Assembly (NCBI RefSeq): GCF_001513745.1
Contig: NZ_CP013380.1
Span: 3,286,001 to 3,350,000 of the forward strand
Source: Burkholderia humptydooensis
GTDB taxonomy: Bacteria > Pseudomonadota > Gammaproteobacteria > Burkholderiales > Burkholderiaceae
Length of the DNA: 64,000 nt
Direction: 5' to 3'
Translations under genes and position numbers: made by a program
Shown here: positions 56,741-64,000 of the stretch, piece after piece
Position numbering within the stretch: the stretch's first letter is position 1
Layout: each line of letters opens with the position of its first letter
Notes under the pieces: model-generated
Database searches by the model: none
What the model was told of the DNA's origin: nothing
The model's input: the letters and a program-made list of their open reading frames with translations, nothing else

Positions 56741-57952
56741 TCACGACGCGCGCGCCGCCGGAAACCCGTGGCGGCGCGCGCGCCACGCGCCGAACCACGC
56801 GGGCACGAGAAGCGCGACGAGCGCCCACGGCATCACGCCCGCGCCGAACCGCTCGAGCAGCACGCCGCCCGCGACGCCCCCGCCCGCGATCGCGAGATTC
56901 CAGACCGTGACGATCATCGATTGCGCGACGTCGGCCGCGTCGCCCGCCGCGTTCGCCGACGCGGTCTGGAAGATCGTCGCCGCGCCGCCGAACGTGAGCC
57001 CCCAGGCGGCGACGCTCGCGTAGACGATGACGGGCGATGCGCTCGCCACGCCGAGCAACGCGGACGCGAGCGCGAAGAGCGCGATGCTCGCGAGCGCGAG
57101 CCGCCGCAGCCCATTGCCGATCCACGCGCCCGTCAGCCCGATTCCGACGAACGACGCCGCGCCGAACGCGAACAGCGCCGCGTCGATCCGCGCGCCCATT
57201 CCCGCGCTCGCGAGAAACGGCGCGATGTACGTGTAGAGGATGTTGTGCGCGAGCACGTAAGCGAACATCACCGTCAGCACGGGCCGCACGCCCGGCACCA
57301 TCAGCACGCGGCCGATCGGCAGCCGCTCGCCGGACGGCTGCCCCGGCGCATCGGGCAGGCTCGCGCACACCCACCCGATCAGCGCGAGCGTGAGCGCCGT
57401 CACGCCGGCGAACGTCGCGCGCCAGCCGAGCGCCGCGCCAAGCGTCGTGCCGAGCGGAATGCCGATCGACATCGCAACCGGCGCGCCGAGCATCGCGATC
57501 GCGATCGCGCGGCCACGCAGCCGTTCATCGACCATCCGGCTCGCGTAGCCCGCGAGCAGCGCCCACAGCAGCCCGGCCGCGATGCCCGCGACGAAGCGCG
57601 CGGCGAGGACGAGCGCGTAATGCGCCGACGCGGCCGTCGCCGTGTTCGCGACGACGAAGCCCGCGAGCGCGACGAGCAGGAGCGGCCGCCGGCGCATGCC
57701 GCGCGTCACCGCGACGAGCGGAATCGCCGCGACGATCGAGCCGATCGCATAGACAGTGACGAGCTGGCCGACGAGCGCCTCGGACACGCGCAGATCGCGG
57801 CCCATCAGCGGCAGCAGCCCGGCGGGCAGCGCCTCGGTCACGATCGTGATGAAGCCCGCCGTCGCGAGCGCGAGCAGGCCCGCGAGCGGCAGGCGCGCGG
57901 CCGCGCGCGACGGCAGCGCGAAGCCGGCGGATGGCGTCGTGCAGTCGCTCAT
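56741..57952 (-). CDS. MFS transporter, DHA1 sugar/drug efflux type
   Basis: 403 residues with 12 membrane helices, close to the AraJ/PbuE/SotB type: FITIVTEALPAGLLPLMGRDL in helix 1, TRGMRRRPLLL between helices 2 and 3, and GWRATFAGV. These proteins export sugars, purines or drugs. The ATG overlaps the hydrolase stop by four bases (ATGA), so the two are translationally coupled. Substrate unknown. Confidence 0.85.
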   Translation of the reverse strand: MSDCTTPSAGFALPSRAAARLPLAGLLALATAGFITIVTEALPAGLLPLMGRDLRVSEALVGQLVTVYAIGSIVAAIPLVAVTRGMRRRPLLLVALAGFVVANTATAASAHYALVLAARFVAGIAAGLLWALLAGYASRMVDERLRGRAIAIAMLGAPVAMSIGIPLGTTLGAALGWRATFAGVTALTLALIGWVCASLPDAPGQPSGERLPIGRVLMVPGVRPVLTVMFAYVLAHNILYTYIAPFLASAGMGARIDAALFAFGAASFVGIGLTGAWIGNGLRRLALASIALFALASALLGVASASPVIVYASVAAWGLTFGGAATIFQTASANAAGDAADVAQSMIVTVWNLAIAGGGVAGGVLLERFGAGVMPWALVALLVPAWFGAWRARRHGFPAARAS

Positions 57953-59190
57953 GCCGCCCGCTCCCGCGCGGCGGACACCGCGCCGTACACCGCGTCGCGC
58001 ACGTCGGCGACGAAGCGTCCCGACATCCCCTCGTAAGCGGTATTGGTGAGCGCGACGACGCTCAGGCCGGCCGCGCGGTCGACGAACCACGCGTGTCCAT
58101 ACGCGCCGCCCCAGCGCCACGTGCCGACGGATTCGGGCGATCGCGCGGCGGCCGGGTCGCGCAGCACCGAGAATCCGAGCCCGAAGCCGTAGCCGGGCGC
58201 CGTCGGCAGATCGGCCGCGCCCGGCTGGATGCGCGCCATCTCGTCGATCCGCGCGGCGGGCAGCCAGCCGTCGCCCCCGGTGCGCAGCGCCTCGATCAGC
58301 GCGAGGACATCAGGCGCCGTGCCGGCCATCCCGGCGCCGCCCGATGCGAACGCATGCGGATCGAGCGCGCGGGCGGGCTCGAAGCGGATGCCGACCGTAT
58401 CGGGAAATGGCGCCGCGATCTCGAGCGCCGCCATGCGCCGCGGCTCGCCCGACGTGGCGACGCCCGACGTGGCGACGCCCGCCGCGCCGACATCCGCCTC
58501 CGCGACGCCCGCCGCGTCCACACACGCCGCCGCGAGCCGCGCCGCGTCGTGCGCGTAAAAGCGCGTGTCGACCATGCCGAGCGGCGTCGTCACGAGCTCG
58601 GCCACCGCGTCTTCTAGCGGCTTGTCGCACACGGCCTCAAGCAGCGCGCCGAGCACGTCGATCGCGAGCGAATACGCCCATGATGTGCCGGGCGCGTACT
58701 GCAGCGGCACGCTCGCGATGCGGCGCAGGTTCTCGGCGAGCGAGATGCCCGCGCGATCCATGCCGTCCGACACGCCGGCGCGCGCATACGGGCCGCGCTC
58801 GTCGGCTTCGAGAAAGCGGTAGCCGAGGCCCGCCGTGTGCGACAGCAGATGCCGCGCCGTGATGCGCGCCGGGCGGCCGTCCGGCAGCCGCGGCGCGAAC
58901 TCGGGCAGCCAGCGCGTGATGCTCGCGTCGAGATCGAGCTTGCCCGCCGCGACGGCGCGCATCGCCGCCGCCGACACGATCGGCTTCGACACCGACGCGA
59001 ACCGGAACAGCGTGTCTTCGCGCATCGGCGCGCCGGCCTCGCGATCGGCCAGCCCCGCCGCGCGCCGATACGCAAGCTCGCCCCGCCGCGCGACGAGCAC
59101 GACCGCGCCGACGACACGCCGCTCGGCAAGCGCGGCGTCGATGGCCGCGTCGACGCGCTCGCCGAGCGCGGACGACGATGAAAGAGTCAT
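57949..59190 (-). CDS. Serine hydrolase of the beta-lactamase/class C fold
   Basis: 413 residues. The catalytic SxxK is FASVSKPI (about S66-K69) and the second motif is YSLA in place of YxN. The HLLSHTAGLGY block and a C-terminal YGHAW segment at the KTG position are typical of esterase EstB-like and other class C hydrolases. No signal peptide, so it is probably cytoplasmic. GGGGAAG lies before the ATG. It contains a 15-bp tandem duplication (58450-58479). Coupled to the MFS gene and divergent from a LysR gene. Confidence 0.86.
   Translation of the reverse strand: MTLSSSSALGERVDAAIDAALAERRVVGAVVLVARRGELAYRRAAGLADREAGAPMREDTLFRFASVSKPIVSAAAMRAVAAGKLDLDASITRWLPEFAPRLPDGRPARITARHLLSHTAGLGYRFLEADERGPYARAGVSDGMDRAGISLAENLRRIASVPLQYAPGTSWAYSLAIDVLGALLEAVCDKPLEDAVAELVTTPLGMVDTRFYAHDAARLAAACVDAAGVAEADVGAAGVATSGVATSGEPRRMAALEIAAPFPDTVGIRFEPARALDPHAFASGGAGMAGTAPDVLALIEALRTGGDGWLPAARIDEMARIQPGAADLPTAPGYGFGLGFSVLRDPAAARSPESVGTWRWGGAYGHAWFVDRAAGLSVVALTNTAYEGMSGRFVADVRDAVYGAVSAARERAA
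58450..58479 (-). repeat. Two tandem 15-bp units inside the hydrolase gene
   Basis: CGACGTGGCGACGCC occurs twice head to tail, in frame, giving a doubled GVATS in a Gly/Ala-rich surface loop of the hydrolase. Copy number could vary between strains. Confidence 0.7.
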
Positions 59191-59273
59191 GGCGCTTCCC
59201 CGTGAAATGGATGGAGCGCTCATGGTAGGCAGCCGGCGAATGAAGAAAAACTAGGATAGAGTTCCTGACACTG

Positions 59274-59289
59274 CGGACATTGGTGTCCG
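59274..59289. promoter_or_regulatory. Palindrome CGGACA-N4-TGTCCG before the LysR gene (possible operator)
   Basis: Perfect 6-bp arms at 59274-59279 and 59284-59289, 17 bp before the LysR ATG in the divergent region shared with the hydrolase-MFS pair. It is likely to be bound by the LysR protein. Confidence 0.5.
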
Positions 59290-59306
59290 TAATCGGGAGC
59301 GGCCGG

Positions 59307-60191
59307 ATGGAAAGCCTGAGCGGGTTCGTCGTCTTCGTGCAGGTCGCCGAGACCCGCAGCTTCGTCGCGGCCGCGCGCGCGCTCGGCGTGTCCGCATCGG
59401 CTGTCGGCAAGCGGATCGCGCGGCTCGAGGCGCGCCTGAACGTGCGCCTGTTCCATCGCAGCACGCGCAGCATCGCGTTGACCGCGGAGGGCACGCGCTT
59501 TCTCGAGCGATGCCGGCGCGTGCTCGCGGAAATCGAGGAGGCGCAGCAGGAGCTGTCGCGCAGCGCGCACGCGCCGAGCGGCCGGCTGCGCGTGAGCCTG
59601 CCCGCGCTCAGCTCGCCCGTGCTGCCCGTGCTGGCCGACTTCATGGCGGCGTACCCGGACATCCAGCTCGATCTCGATTTCACCGACCGGCTCGTCGACG
59701 TGATCGACGAAGGCTTCGACGCGGTCGTGCGCGGCGGCGAGCCGCACGATTCGCGGCTGTCGGCGCGGCGGCTCGGCACGTTCTCGCAGGTCGTCGTCGG
59801 CTCGCCCGACTATTTCGCGCGCCACGGCGCGCCGCGCACGCCCGCCGATCTCGCGCGCCATGCGTGCCTGCTCTACCGCTTCCCGACCACCGGCAAGCTC
59901 GAGCGCTGGCCGCTGCGGCCCGCGCCGGGCGACGCCGACGTCGAGCTGCCGAAATCGATGATCTGCAACAACGTCGAGACGCGCGTGTGCTTCGCGATTC
60001 GCGGCCGCGGGCTCGCGTGCGTGCCGGATTTCGCGGTGCGCGACGAGCTCGCGAGCGGCAGGCTGCGCACGGCGCTCGACGAATATGTCGAGCGCTCGCA
60101 GTCGTTCCACGTGCTGTGGCCGTCGGGGCGGCACGCTTCGCCGAAGCTGCGCGCGTTCGTCGATTTCATCGCCGGACGCATGTTCGCGTAG
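59307..60191 (+). CDS. LysR-family regulator (AaeR/YafC type)
   Basis: 294 residues. The N-terminus is ESLSGFVVFVQVAETRSFVAAARALGVSASAVGKRIARLE. The ASAVGKRIARLE recognition helix is typical of the large group related to E. coli YafC and DmlR. The effector domain follows with VRGGEPHDSRLSARRLG. GGGAG lies before the chosen ATG. It probably regulates the divergent hydrolase-MFS pair. Confidence 0.88.
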   Translation: MESLSGFVVFVQVAETRSFVAAARALGVSASAVGKRIARLEARLNVRLFHRSTRSIALTAEGTRFLERCRRVLAEIEEAQQELSRSAHAPSGRLRVSLPALSSPVLPVLADFMAAYPDIQLDLDFTDRLVDVIDEGFDAVVRGGEPHDSRLSARRLGTFSQVVVGSPDYFARHGAPRTPADLARHACLLYRFPTTGKLERWPLRPAPGDADVELPKSMICNNVETRVCFAIRGRGLACVPDFAVRDELASGRLRTALDEYVERSQSFHVLWPSGRHASPKLRAFVDFIAGRMFA

Positions 60192-60392
60192 GCACGCGCG
60201 CGGCTTCGCGGCCGCGCCGCGCGGAGCAAGCCGCGCGCGTCGGTCGCATTTCGACATCCGGATGTCCGATTTCGTCGGGCGCGCCGTTTTATGGGCGACG
60301 ATGCTGGGCGGCACCCGCCTGTTCCGGCGGATCAGCGGGCGGCCGCGCGGTCCGCCCGGCTTCGGCGTGCGAATCCCCCTTCGGAGAACTCG

Positions 60393-61703
60393 ATGAAAAC
60401 AGGACGTCGACACTTCGTGCGCTCGGTCGCGAGCGCCTCGGCCGCGCTCGCGGCTGCCGCATGGTCCCCGGCGCGCGCCGCATCCGGCGCGCCCGACGCA
60501 TCCGCCCCGCCCGCGGCCCCGCTGTCGCTCACGCCCGGCCGCTGGTCGCCGAACAACGTCGCGCGGCTGCGCGCGGTGCTCGCCGAGCATGGCGCGTCGA
60601 GCCCGCGCTACCGCGCCGAGCGCCGCCCGTACGCAGTGTTCGACTGGGACAACACGAGCATCATGAACGACTGCGAAGAGGCGTTGCTGATGCATCAGAT
60701 CGACGGGCTGCACTACCGGCTGACGCCCGGGCAGTTCGCCGCGATCCTGCGCCAGGGCGTGCCCGACGGCCCGTTCGACGCGAAGCTCGGCTATACGACC
60801 GTCGACGGCAAGCCCGTGCGGATGGAGGACATCGCGGCCGACGTCGACGCCGATTACCGGTGGCTGCACGCGAACTACCGGGGCCTCGCCGGCGACAAGC
60901 CGCTCGACGAGATCCGACGCAGCGAGCGGTTCCTGGATTTCCGCGCGAAGCTCTACTTCATGTACGACGCGATCTGCGACACGTACCCGGTCGAGATAGG
61001 CTACAAGTGGATCATGTACTGGTATGCGGGAATGACGCGCGACGAGTTGCAGGCGATGGCGTTCGACAGCAACCTCGCGAATCTCGGCGACGCGCTGCGC
61101 AAGATCACCTACGAAAGCTCGCGCGCGCTGCCGGGCAAGGCGGGCGTCATTGCCGCGACGCACTTCCATGGCATCCGCATCCACGAGGAAATCCGCGCGG
61201 TGATGGACACGCTGCGCTCGAACGGCATCGACGTGTACATCAGCACCGCGTCGCTCGACGACGTCGTGCGCGTGTTCGCGGGCCATCCGGCGTTCGGCTA
61301 CGGCGTGCCCGCCGAGAACGTGATCGGCATGCGGCTCGTCATGGCGGACGGCAAGTACGTCAACGAATACCTGCCGAACTGGCACTTCAACTACGGGCCG
61401 GGCAAGACGGTCGGCATCCGCCGCGAACTGGAGTCGAAGAAGGGCTACGGGCCGCTCTTCGTATTCGGCGACAGCGACGGCGACGCGTGGATGCTGCGCG
61501 ACTTCGCCGACACCGCGGTCGGCGTGATCGTCAACCGGATGAAGAAAGGCGAGATCGGTCTCGACAGCCGCATGGCGGCCGAGCAGATCGGCGCGGCGAA
61601 CGCGCGTCTCGTGCTGCAGGGGCGCGACGAGAACACTGGGCTGATGGTCGCCGACGAGCGCTCGATCAAGTACGGCAAGCGCGAGCCCAAGCTGCTCGCG
61701 TGA
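60393..61703 (+). CDS. Tat-exported HAD-superfamily phosphatase
   Basis: 436 residues. The twin-arginine signal is TGRRHFVRS followed by an Ala-rich core and cleavage near PARAA. The HAD nucleophile loop is VFDWDNTSIMND (DxDNT) and the last acidic motif is FGDSDGDAWML. A large helical cap lies between them. The motifs recall periplasmic phosphorylcholine-phosphatase-type enzymes, but the substrate is a guess. CGGAG precedes the ATG. Single gene, convergent with the ABC ATPase gene. Confidence 0.84.
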   Translation: MKTGRRHFVRSVASASAALAAAAWSPARAASGAPDASAPPAAPLSLTPGRWSPNNVARLRAVLAEHGASSPRYRAERRPYAVFDWDNTSIMNDCEEALLMHQIDGLHYRLTPGQFAAILRQGVPDGPFDAKLGYTTVDGKPVRMEDIAADVDADYRWLHANYRGLAGDKPLDEIRRSERFLDFRAKLYFMYDAICDTYPVEIGYKWIMYWYAGMTRDELQAMAFDSNLANLGDALRKITYESSRALPGKAGVIAATHFHGIRIHEEIRAVMDTLRSNGIDVYISTASLDDVVRVFAGHPAFGYGVPAENVIGMRLVMADGKYVNEYLPNWHFNYGPGKTVGIRRELESKKGYGPLFVFGDSDGDAWMLRDFADTAVGVIVNRMKKGEIGLDSRMAAEQIGAANARLVLQGRDENTGLMVADERSIKYGKREPKLLA

Positions 61704-61763
61704 TCGCGACAGCGCGCGGGCCGCGCGATACGTATCGGGCGGACCGCACGGCCCGCCGCCGCG

Positions 61764-62876
61764 TCACGCCGCCAACGCGTGCTTCGGCTTGCGCTTGAAC
61801 GCGCGCCCGTTGGCGTCGAACAGATGGCAGTGCTCGGGCTGCGCGCCGACGCGCAGCCGCTCGCCCGCCCGATGCGTATCGAGCGGCGGAATGCGCGCGA
61901 TCAGCCCGTCCGGCGCGACGGCCGATTCCGCATACAGATACGCGGCGTCGCCGAGCGATTCGACAGCCATCGTCCGCGCGACGACGCCGTCGCCGCCCGT
62001 CACGCCGACGTGCAGGTGCTCGGGCCGGATACCGACCGTCACGCGCTCGCCCGCGCGCAGCGCCGGCGCGTCGACCGCGGCGCGCTGCGTCTCGCCCGAT
62101 TCGAAGCGCACGAGCACGCCGTCGGCCGACGCCGATTCGACGACGCCCGCGAGAAAATTCATCTTCGGCGAGCCGATGAAGCCCGCGACGAACTGGTTCG
62201 CGGGTGCGTGATACAGCTCGTTCGGCGCGCCGACCTGCTGCACGCTGCCCGCCGACAGCACGACGATCTTGTCGGCGAGCGTCATCGCCTCCACCTGGTC
62301 GTGCGTCACGTAGATCATCGTCGTCCTCAGCTCGTCGTGCAGCCGCGCGAACTCGAGCCGCATCTTCACGCGCAGCGCCGCGTCGAGGTTCGACAGCGGC
62401 TCGTCGAACAGGAACACCTTCGGCTTCCTCGTGATCGCGCGGCCGATCGCGACGCGCTGCCGCTGTCCGCCCGACAGTTGCTTCGGCTTCCTGTCGAGCA
62501 GGTGATCGATGTGCAGGATCCTCGCCGCCTGCCTGACCGCGTCGTCGATCTCCTGCTTCTTCGCGCCCGCGAGCTTCAGGCCGAACGCCATGTTGTCGTA
62601 GAGCGTCATGTGCGGATAGAGCGCATACGACTGGAACACCATTGCGATGCCGCGCTTCGCGCTCGGCACGTCGTTGACCTTCGCGCCGTCGATCAGCAGG
62701 TCGCCGTCCGAGATGTCCTCGAGCCCGGCGATCATCCGCATCAGCGTGGATTTGCCACAGCCGCTCGGCCCGACGAACACGACGAACTCGCCGTCGGCGA
62801 TGTCGAGATTCACGTTGCGCAGCACTTCGTTGTCGTCGTAGCGCTTGCCGATATTGCGCAGGAGCACGCTTGCCAT
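61764..62876 (-). CDS. Polyol/sugar ABC transporter ATPase (SmoK/MalK/UgpC type)
   Basis: 370 residues. Walker A is GPSGCGKST (36-44), the signature is LSGGQRQRVAIGRA, Walker B is VFLFDEPLSNLD and the switch His is in THDQ. The C-terminal TOBE/regulatory domain contains the GIRPEHLHV segment of the MalK group. With the upstream permease it imports a sugar or polyol. The nearby pentitol genes suggest arabinitol, sorbitol or mannitol. GGAG before the ATG. Confidence 0.92.
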   Translation of the reverse strand: MASVLLRNIGKRYDDNEVLRNVNLDIADGEFVVFVGPSGCGKSTLMRMIAGLEDISDGDLLIDGAKVNDVPSAKRGIAMVFQSYALYPHMTLYDNMAFGLKLAGAKKQEIDDAVRQAARILHIDHLLDRKPKQLSGGQRQRVAIGRAITRKPKVFLFDEPLSNLDAALRVKMRLEFARLHDELRTTMIYVTHDQVEAMTLADKIVVLSAGSVQQVGAPNELYHAPANQFVAGFIGSPKMNFLAGVVESASADGVLVRFESGETQRAAVDAPALRAGERVTVGIRPEHLHVGVTGGDGVVARTMAVESLGDAAYLYAESAVAPDGLIARIPPLDTHRAGERLRVGAQPEHCHLFDANGRAFKRKPKHALAA

Positions 62877-62936
62877 GATTTGTCTCCGTTCAGTTGTGCG
62901 GCCGCGCGGCGCATCGGGCGCGCGCGGCGCAATCGT

Positions 62937-63635
62937 TCAGTGCGGCTCGACCCCACCCGTCTCGACCCATCGCGAGACGAGGCCGGGCAGCTCGCGCATG
63001 TCGTCGAACACGCGCTGCGCGCCGATTCCGCGCAGCGCGTCGACCTGCCGCGGCGACGCGTGGCCGCCGCCGACGAAGCCGAGCACCGTCATGCCCGCCG
63101 CCGACGCGGCCGTCACGCCGGTCGCGCTGTCCTCGACGACGAGGCATTGCCGCGGCGCGACACCGAGCGTTTGCGCGGCGGCCAGATAAACATCGGGCGC
63201 GGGCTTCGGGCGCGCGACGCCGTCCGCGCAGAACAGGCGCTCGCCGAAGAAGCGCTTGAGGCCCGTGCGGCGCAGCGCGGCGTCGACGTAAGGCCGGCGG
63301 CTGTTGCTCGCGCACGCGATCGTCAGATCGATCTGCGCGAGCGCAGCATCGATGCCGTCGACGATCGGCGCCTGAACCGCGGCCGCCTCAACGCTGCGCC
63401 GAATCGCTTCGACGTCCGAATCGGCGAGCGCACGGCCTGCGCGCTCGCTCGCGCAGCCGAGCACGCGCTCGGTGCGCAGGCCGAGGAGCGGCATCACGAT
63501 CGGCCGCGCCGCGACGCCCGGCCAGCGCGCCTCGAGCTCGCGCACGAGCACGTCGGCCGCGATCGTCTCGCTGTCGATCAGCACGCCGTCGCAATCGCAG
63601 ACGAGCACGCGCGCGTCGTTCGCGTCTGTCGTCAT
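62937..63635 (-). CDS. HAD-family hydrolase of the beta-phosphoglucomutase/phosphatase type
   Basis: 232 residues. The nucleophile motif is VCDCDGVLIDSE (DxD). IACASNSRR carries the second motif, KPAPDVYL the Lys, and VVEDSATGV the final acidic pair. It lies within a sugar ABC operon, between permease and ATPase genes, and its ATG overlaps the permease stop by four bases. It probably dephosphorylates or isomerises a sugar phosphate of the same pathway; which one is unknown. Confidence 0.87.
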   Translation of the reverse strand: MTTDANDARVLVCDCDGVLIDSETIAADVLVRELEARWPGVAARPIVMPLLGLRTERVLGCASERAGRALADSDVEAIRRSVEAAAVQAPIVDGIDAALAQIDLTIACASNSRRPYVDAALRRTGLKRFFGERLFCADGVARPKPAPDVYLAAAQTLGVAPRQCLVVEDSATGVTAASAAGMTVLGFVGGGHASPRQVDALRGIGAQRVFDDMRELPGLVSRWVETGGVEPH

Positions 63636-64000
63636 TTGACCGCCCCGAACGTGAGGCCGCGCACGAGCTGCTTCTGCGACAGCCAGCCGACGACGAGGAT
63701 CGGCGCGACCGCGAGCAGCGACGCCGCCGACAGCTTCGCCCAGAAGAGCCCTTCCGGGCTCGAATACGACGCGATGAACACGGTCAGCGGCGCGGCGTTC
63801 GAGCTCGACAGATTGATGCTCCAGAACGCCTCGTTCCACGACAGGATCACGAGCAGCAGCGCGGTCGACGCGAGGCCCGGCAGCGCCATCGGCATCAGCA
63901 GATAGACGATCTCCTGCCACGTCGACGCGCCGTCGATGCGCCCCGCCTCGAGGATGTCCTTCGGAATCTCGTTGAAGTACGTGAACGTCATCCACACCGC
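63632..64000 (-). CDS. Sugar/polyol ABC transporter permease (MalG type), C-terminal part
   Basis: The 5' part lies beyond the window end. The visible 122 residues include the EAA loop that contacts the ATPase (EAGRIDGASTWQEIVYLLMP) and three to four membrane helices, ending LVRGLTFGAVK as in MalG/SmoG-type permeases. The stop overlaps the HAD gene start. A second permease and a binding protein are expected just outside. Confidence 0.92.
   Translation of the reverse strand, partial: AVWMTFTYFNEIPKDILEAGRIDGASTWQEIVYLLMPMALPGLASTALLLVILSWNEAFWSINLSSSNAAPLTVFIASYSSPEGLFWAKLSAASLLAVAPILVVGWLSQKQLVRGLTFGAVK

Noticed and set aside
59220..61385. A 721-codon open frame opposite the LysR and HAD-phosphatase genes
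   Set aside because: Both genes underneath have strong family motifs and ribosome sites. The long frame has none and is His/Arg-rich shadow sequence.

Overview
The window is a GC-rich (by eye close to 70%) chromosomal segment of a beta-proteobacterium. The linked housekeeping genes (sodB, xseA, lpxK-kdsB-adk, murJ, rpsT, argF, murB, kyn genes) and protein sequences fit Burkholderia, most likely the pseudomallei group. This identification is inferred from gene content and recognised protein families, not from a search. Almost all of it is ordinary core and near-core genome. There are two insertion sequences of one IS110/IS1111-type family and no rRNA, tRNA, CRISPR or prophage that I can see.

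Layout. 1-7.3 kb: the end of an MdtD-like efflux pump, a degenerate EAL-domain protein, a methyltransferase, an Mpo1-like/panE pair, a Crp-family regulator and the chromate transporter chrA. 7.45-8.88 kb: IS copy 1. 9-13 kb: a secreted lipoprotein with a Ser/Thr/Gly linker, sodB and xseA. 13.4-17.4 kb: lpxK, a Trm112-like gene, kdsB, adk and a short-chain dehydrogenase. 17.4-25.4 kb: a SirB1-like gene, murJ, rpsT, a DUF3579 gene, argF, murB, yajQ, plsY and ybaK. 25.5-32.2 kb: an acyl-CoA ligase, the queG-ogt-xerD operon, and tsaE overlapping an amidase gene. 32.2-40.3 kb: a DMT transporter, pirin, cnoX, tcdA, pdxH, cfa, a DUF72 gene and msrA. 40.6-44.7 kb: a flavin reductase and the kynurenine pathway (kynR diverging from kynB-kynU-kynA), which converts tryptophan to anthranilate.

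44.7-52.5 kb looks like a mandelate/benzoylformate-type catabolic cluster on the minus strand: a LysR regulator diverging from benzoylformate decarboxylase (mdlC), an aldehyde dehydrogenase, an internally deleted ketopantoate-reductase remnant, IS copy 2, and an aromatic-acid MFS transporter. The IS sits between the catabolic genes and the transporter. 52.6-56.7 kb is a pentitol cluster (arabinitol-type dehydrogenase, xylulokinase, SorC regulator) preceded by a nearly perfect 31-bp palindrome. 56.7-61.7 kb holds an MFS/serine-hydrolase pair, a divergent LysR regulator and a Tat-exported HAD phosphatase. 61.8-64 kb is the end of a polyol-type ABC transporter operon (permease, HAD hydrolase, ATPase) running off the window.

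The most interesting signal is in the roughly 285-bp 3' noncoding parts of the two IS copies. They share a stem - internal loop - hairpin with compensatory base changes. Segments in the loop resemble each copy's own flanking DNA. This is what the guide (bridge/seek) RNA of IS110-family elements is expected to look like.
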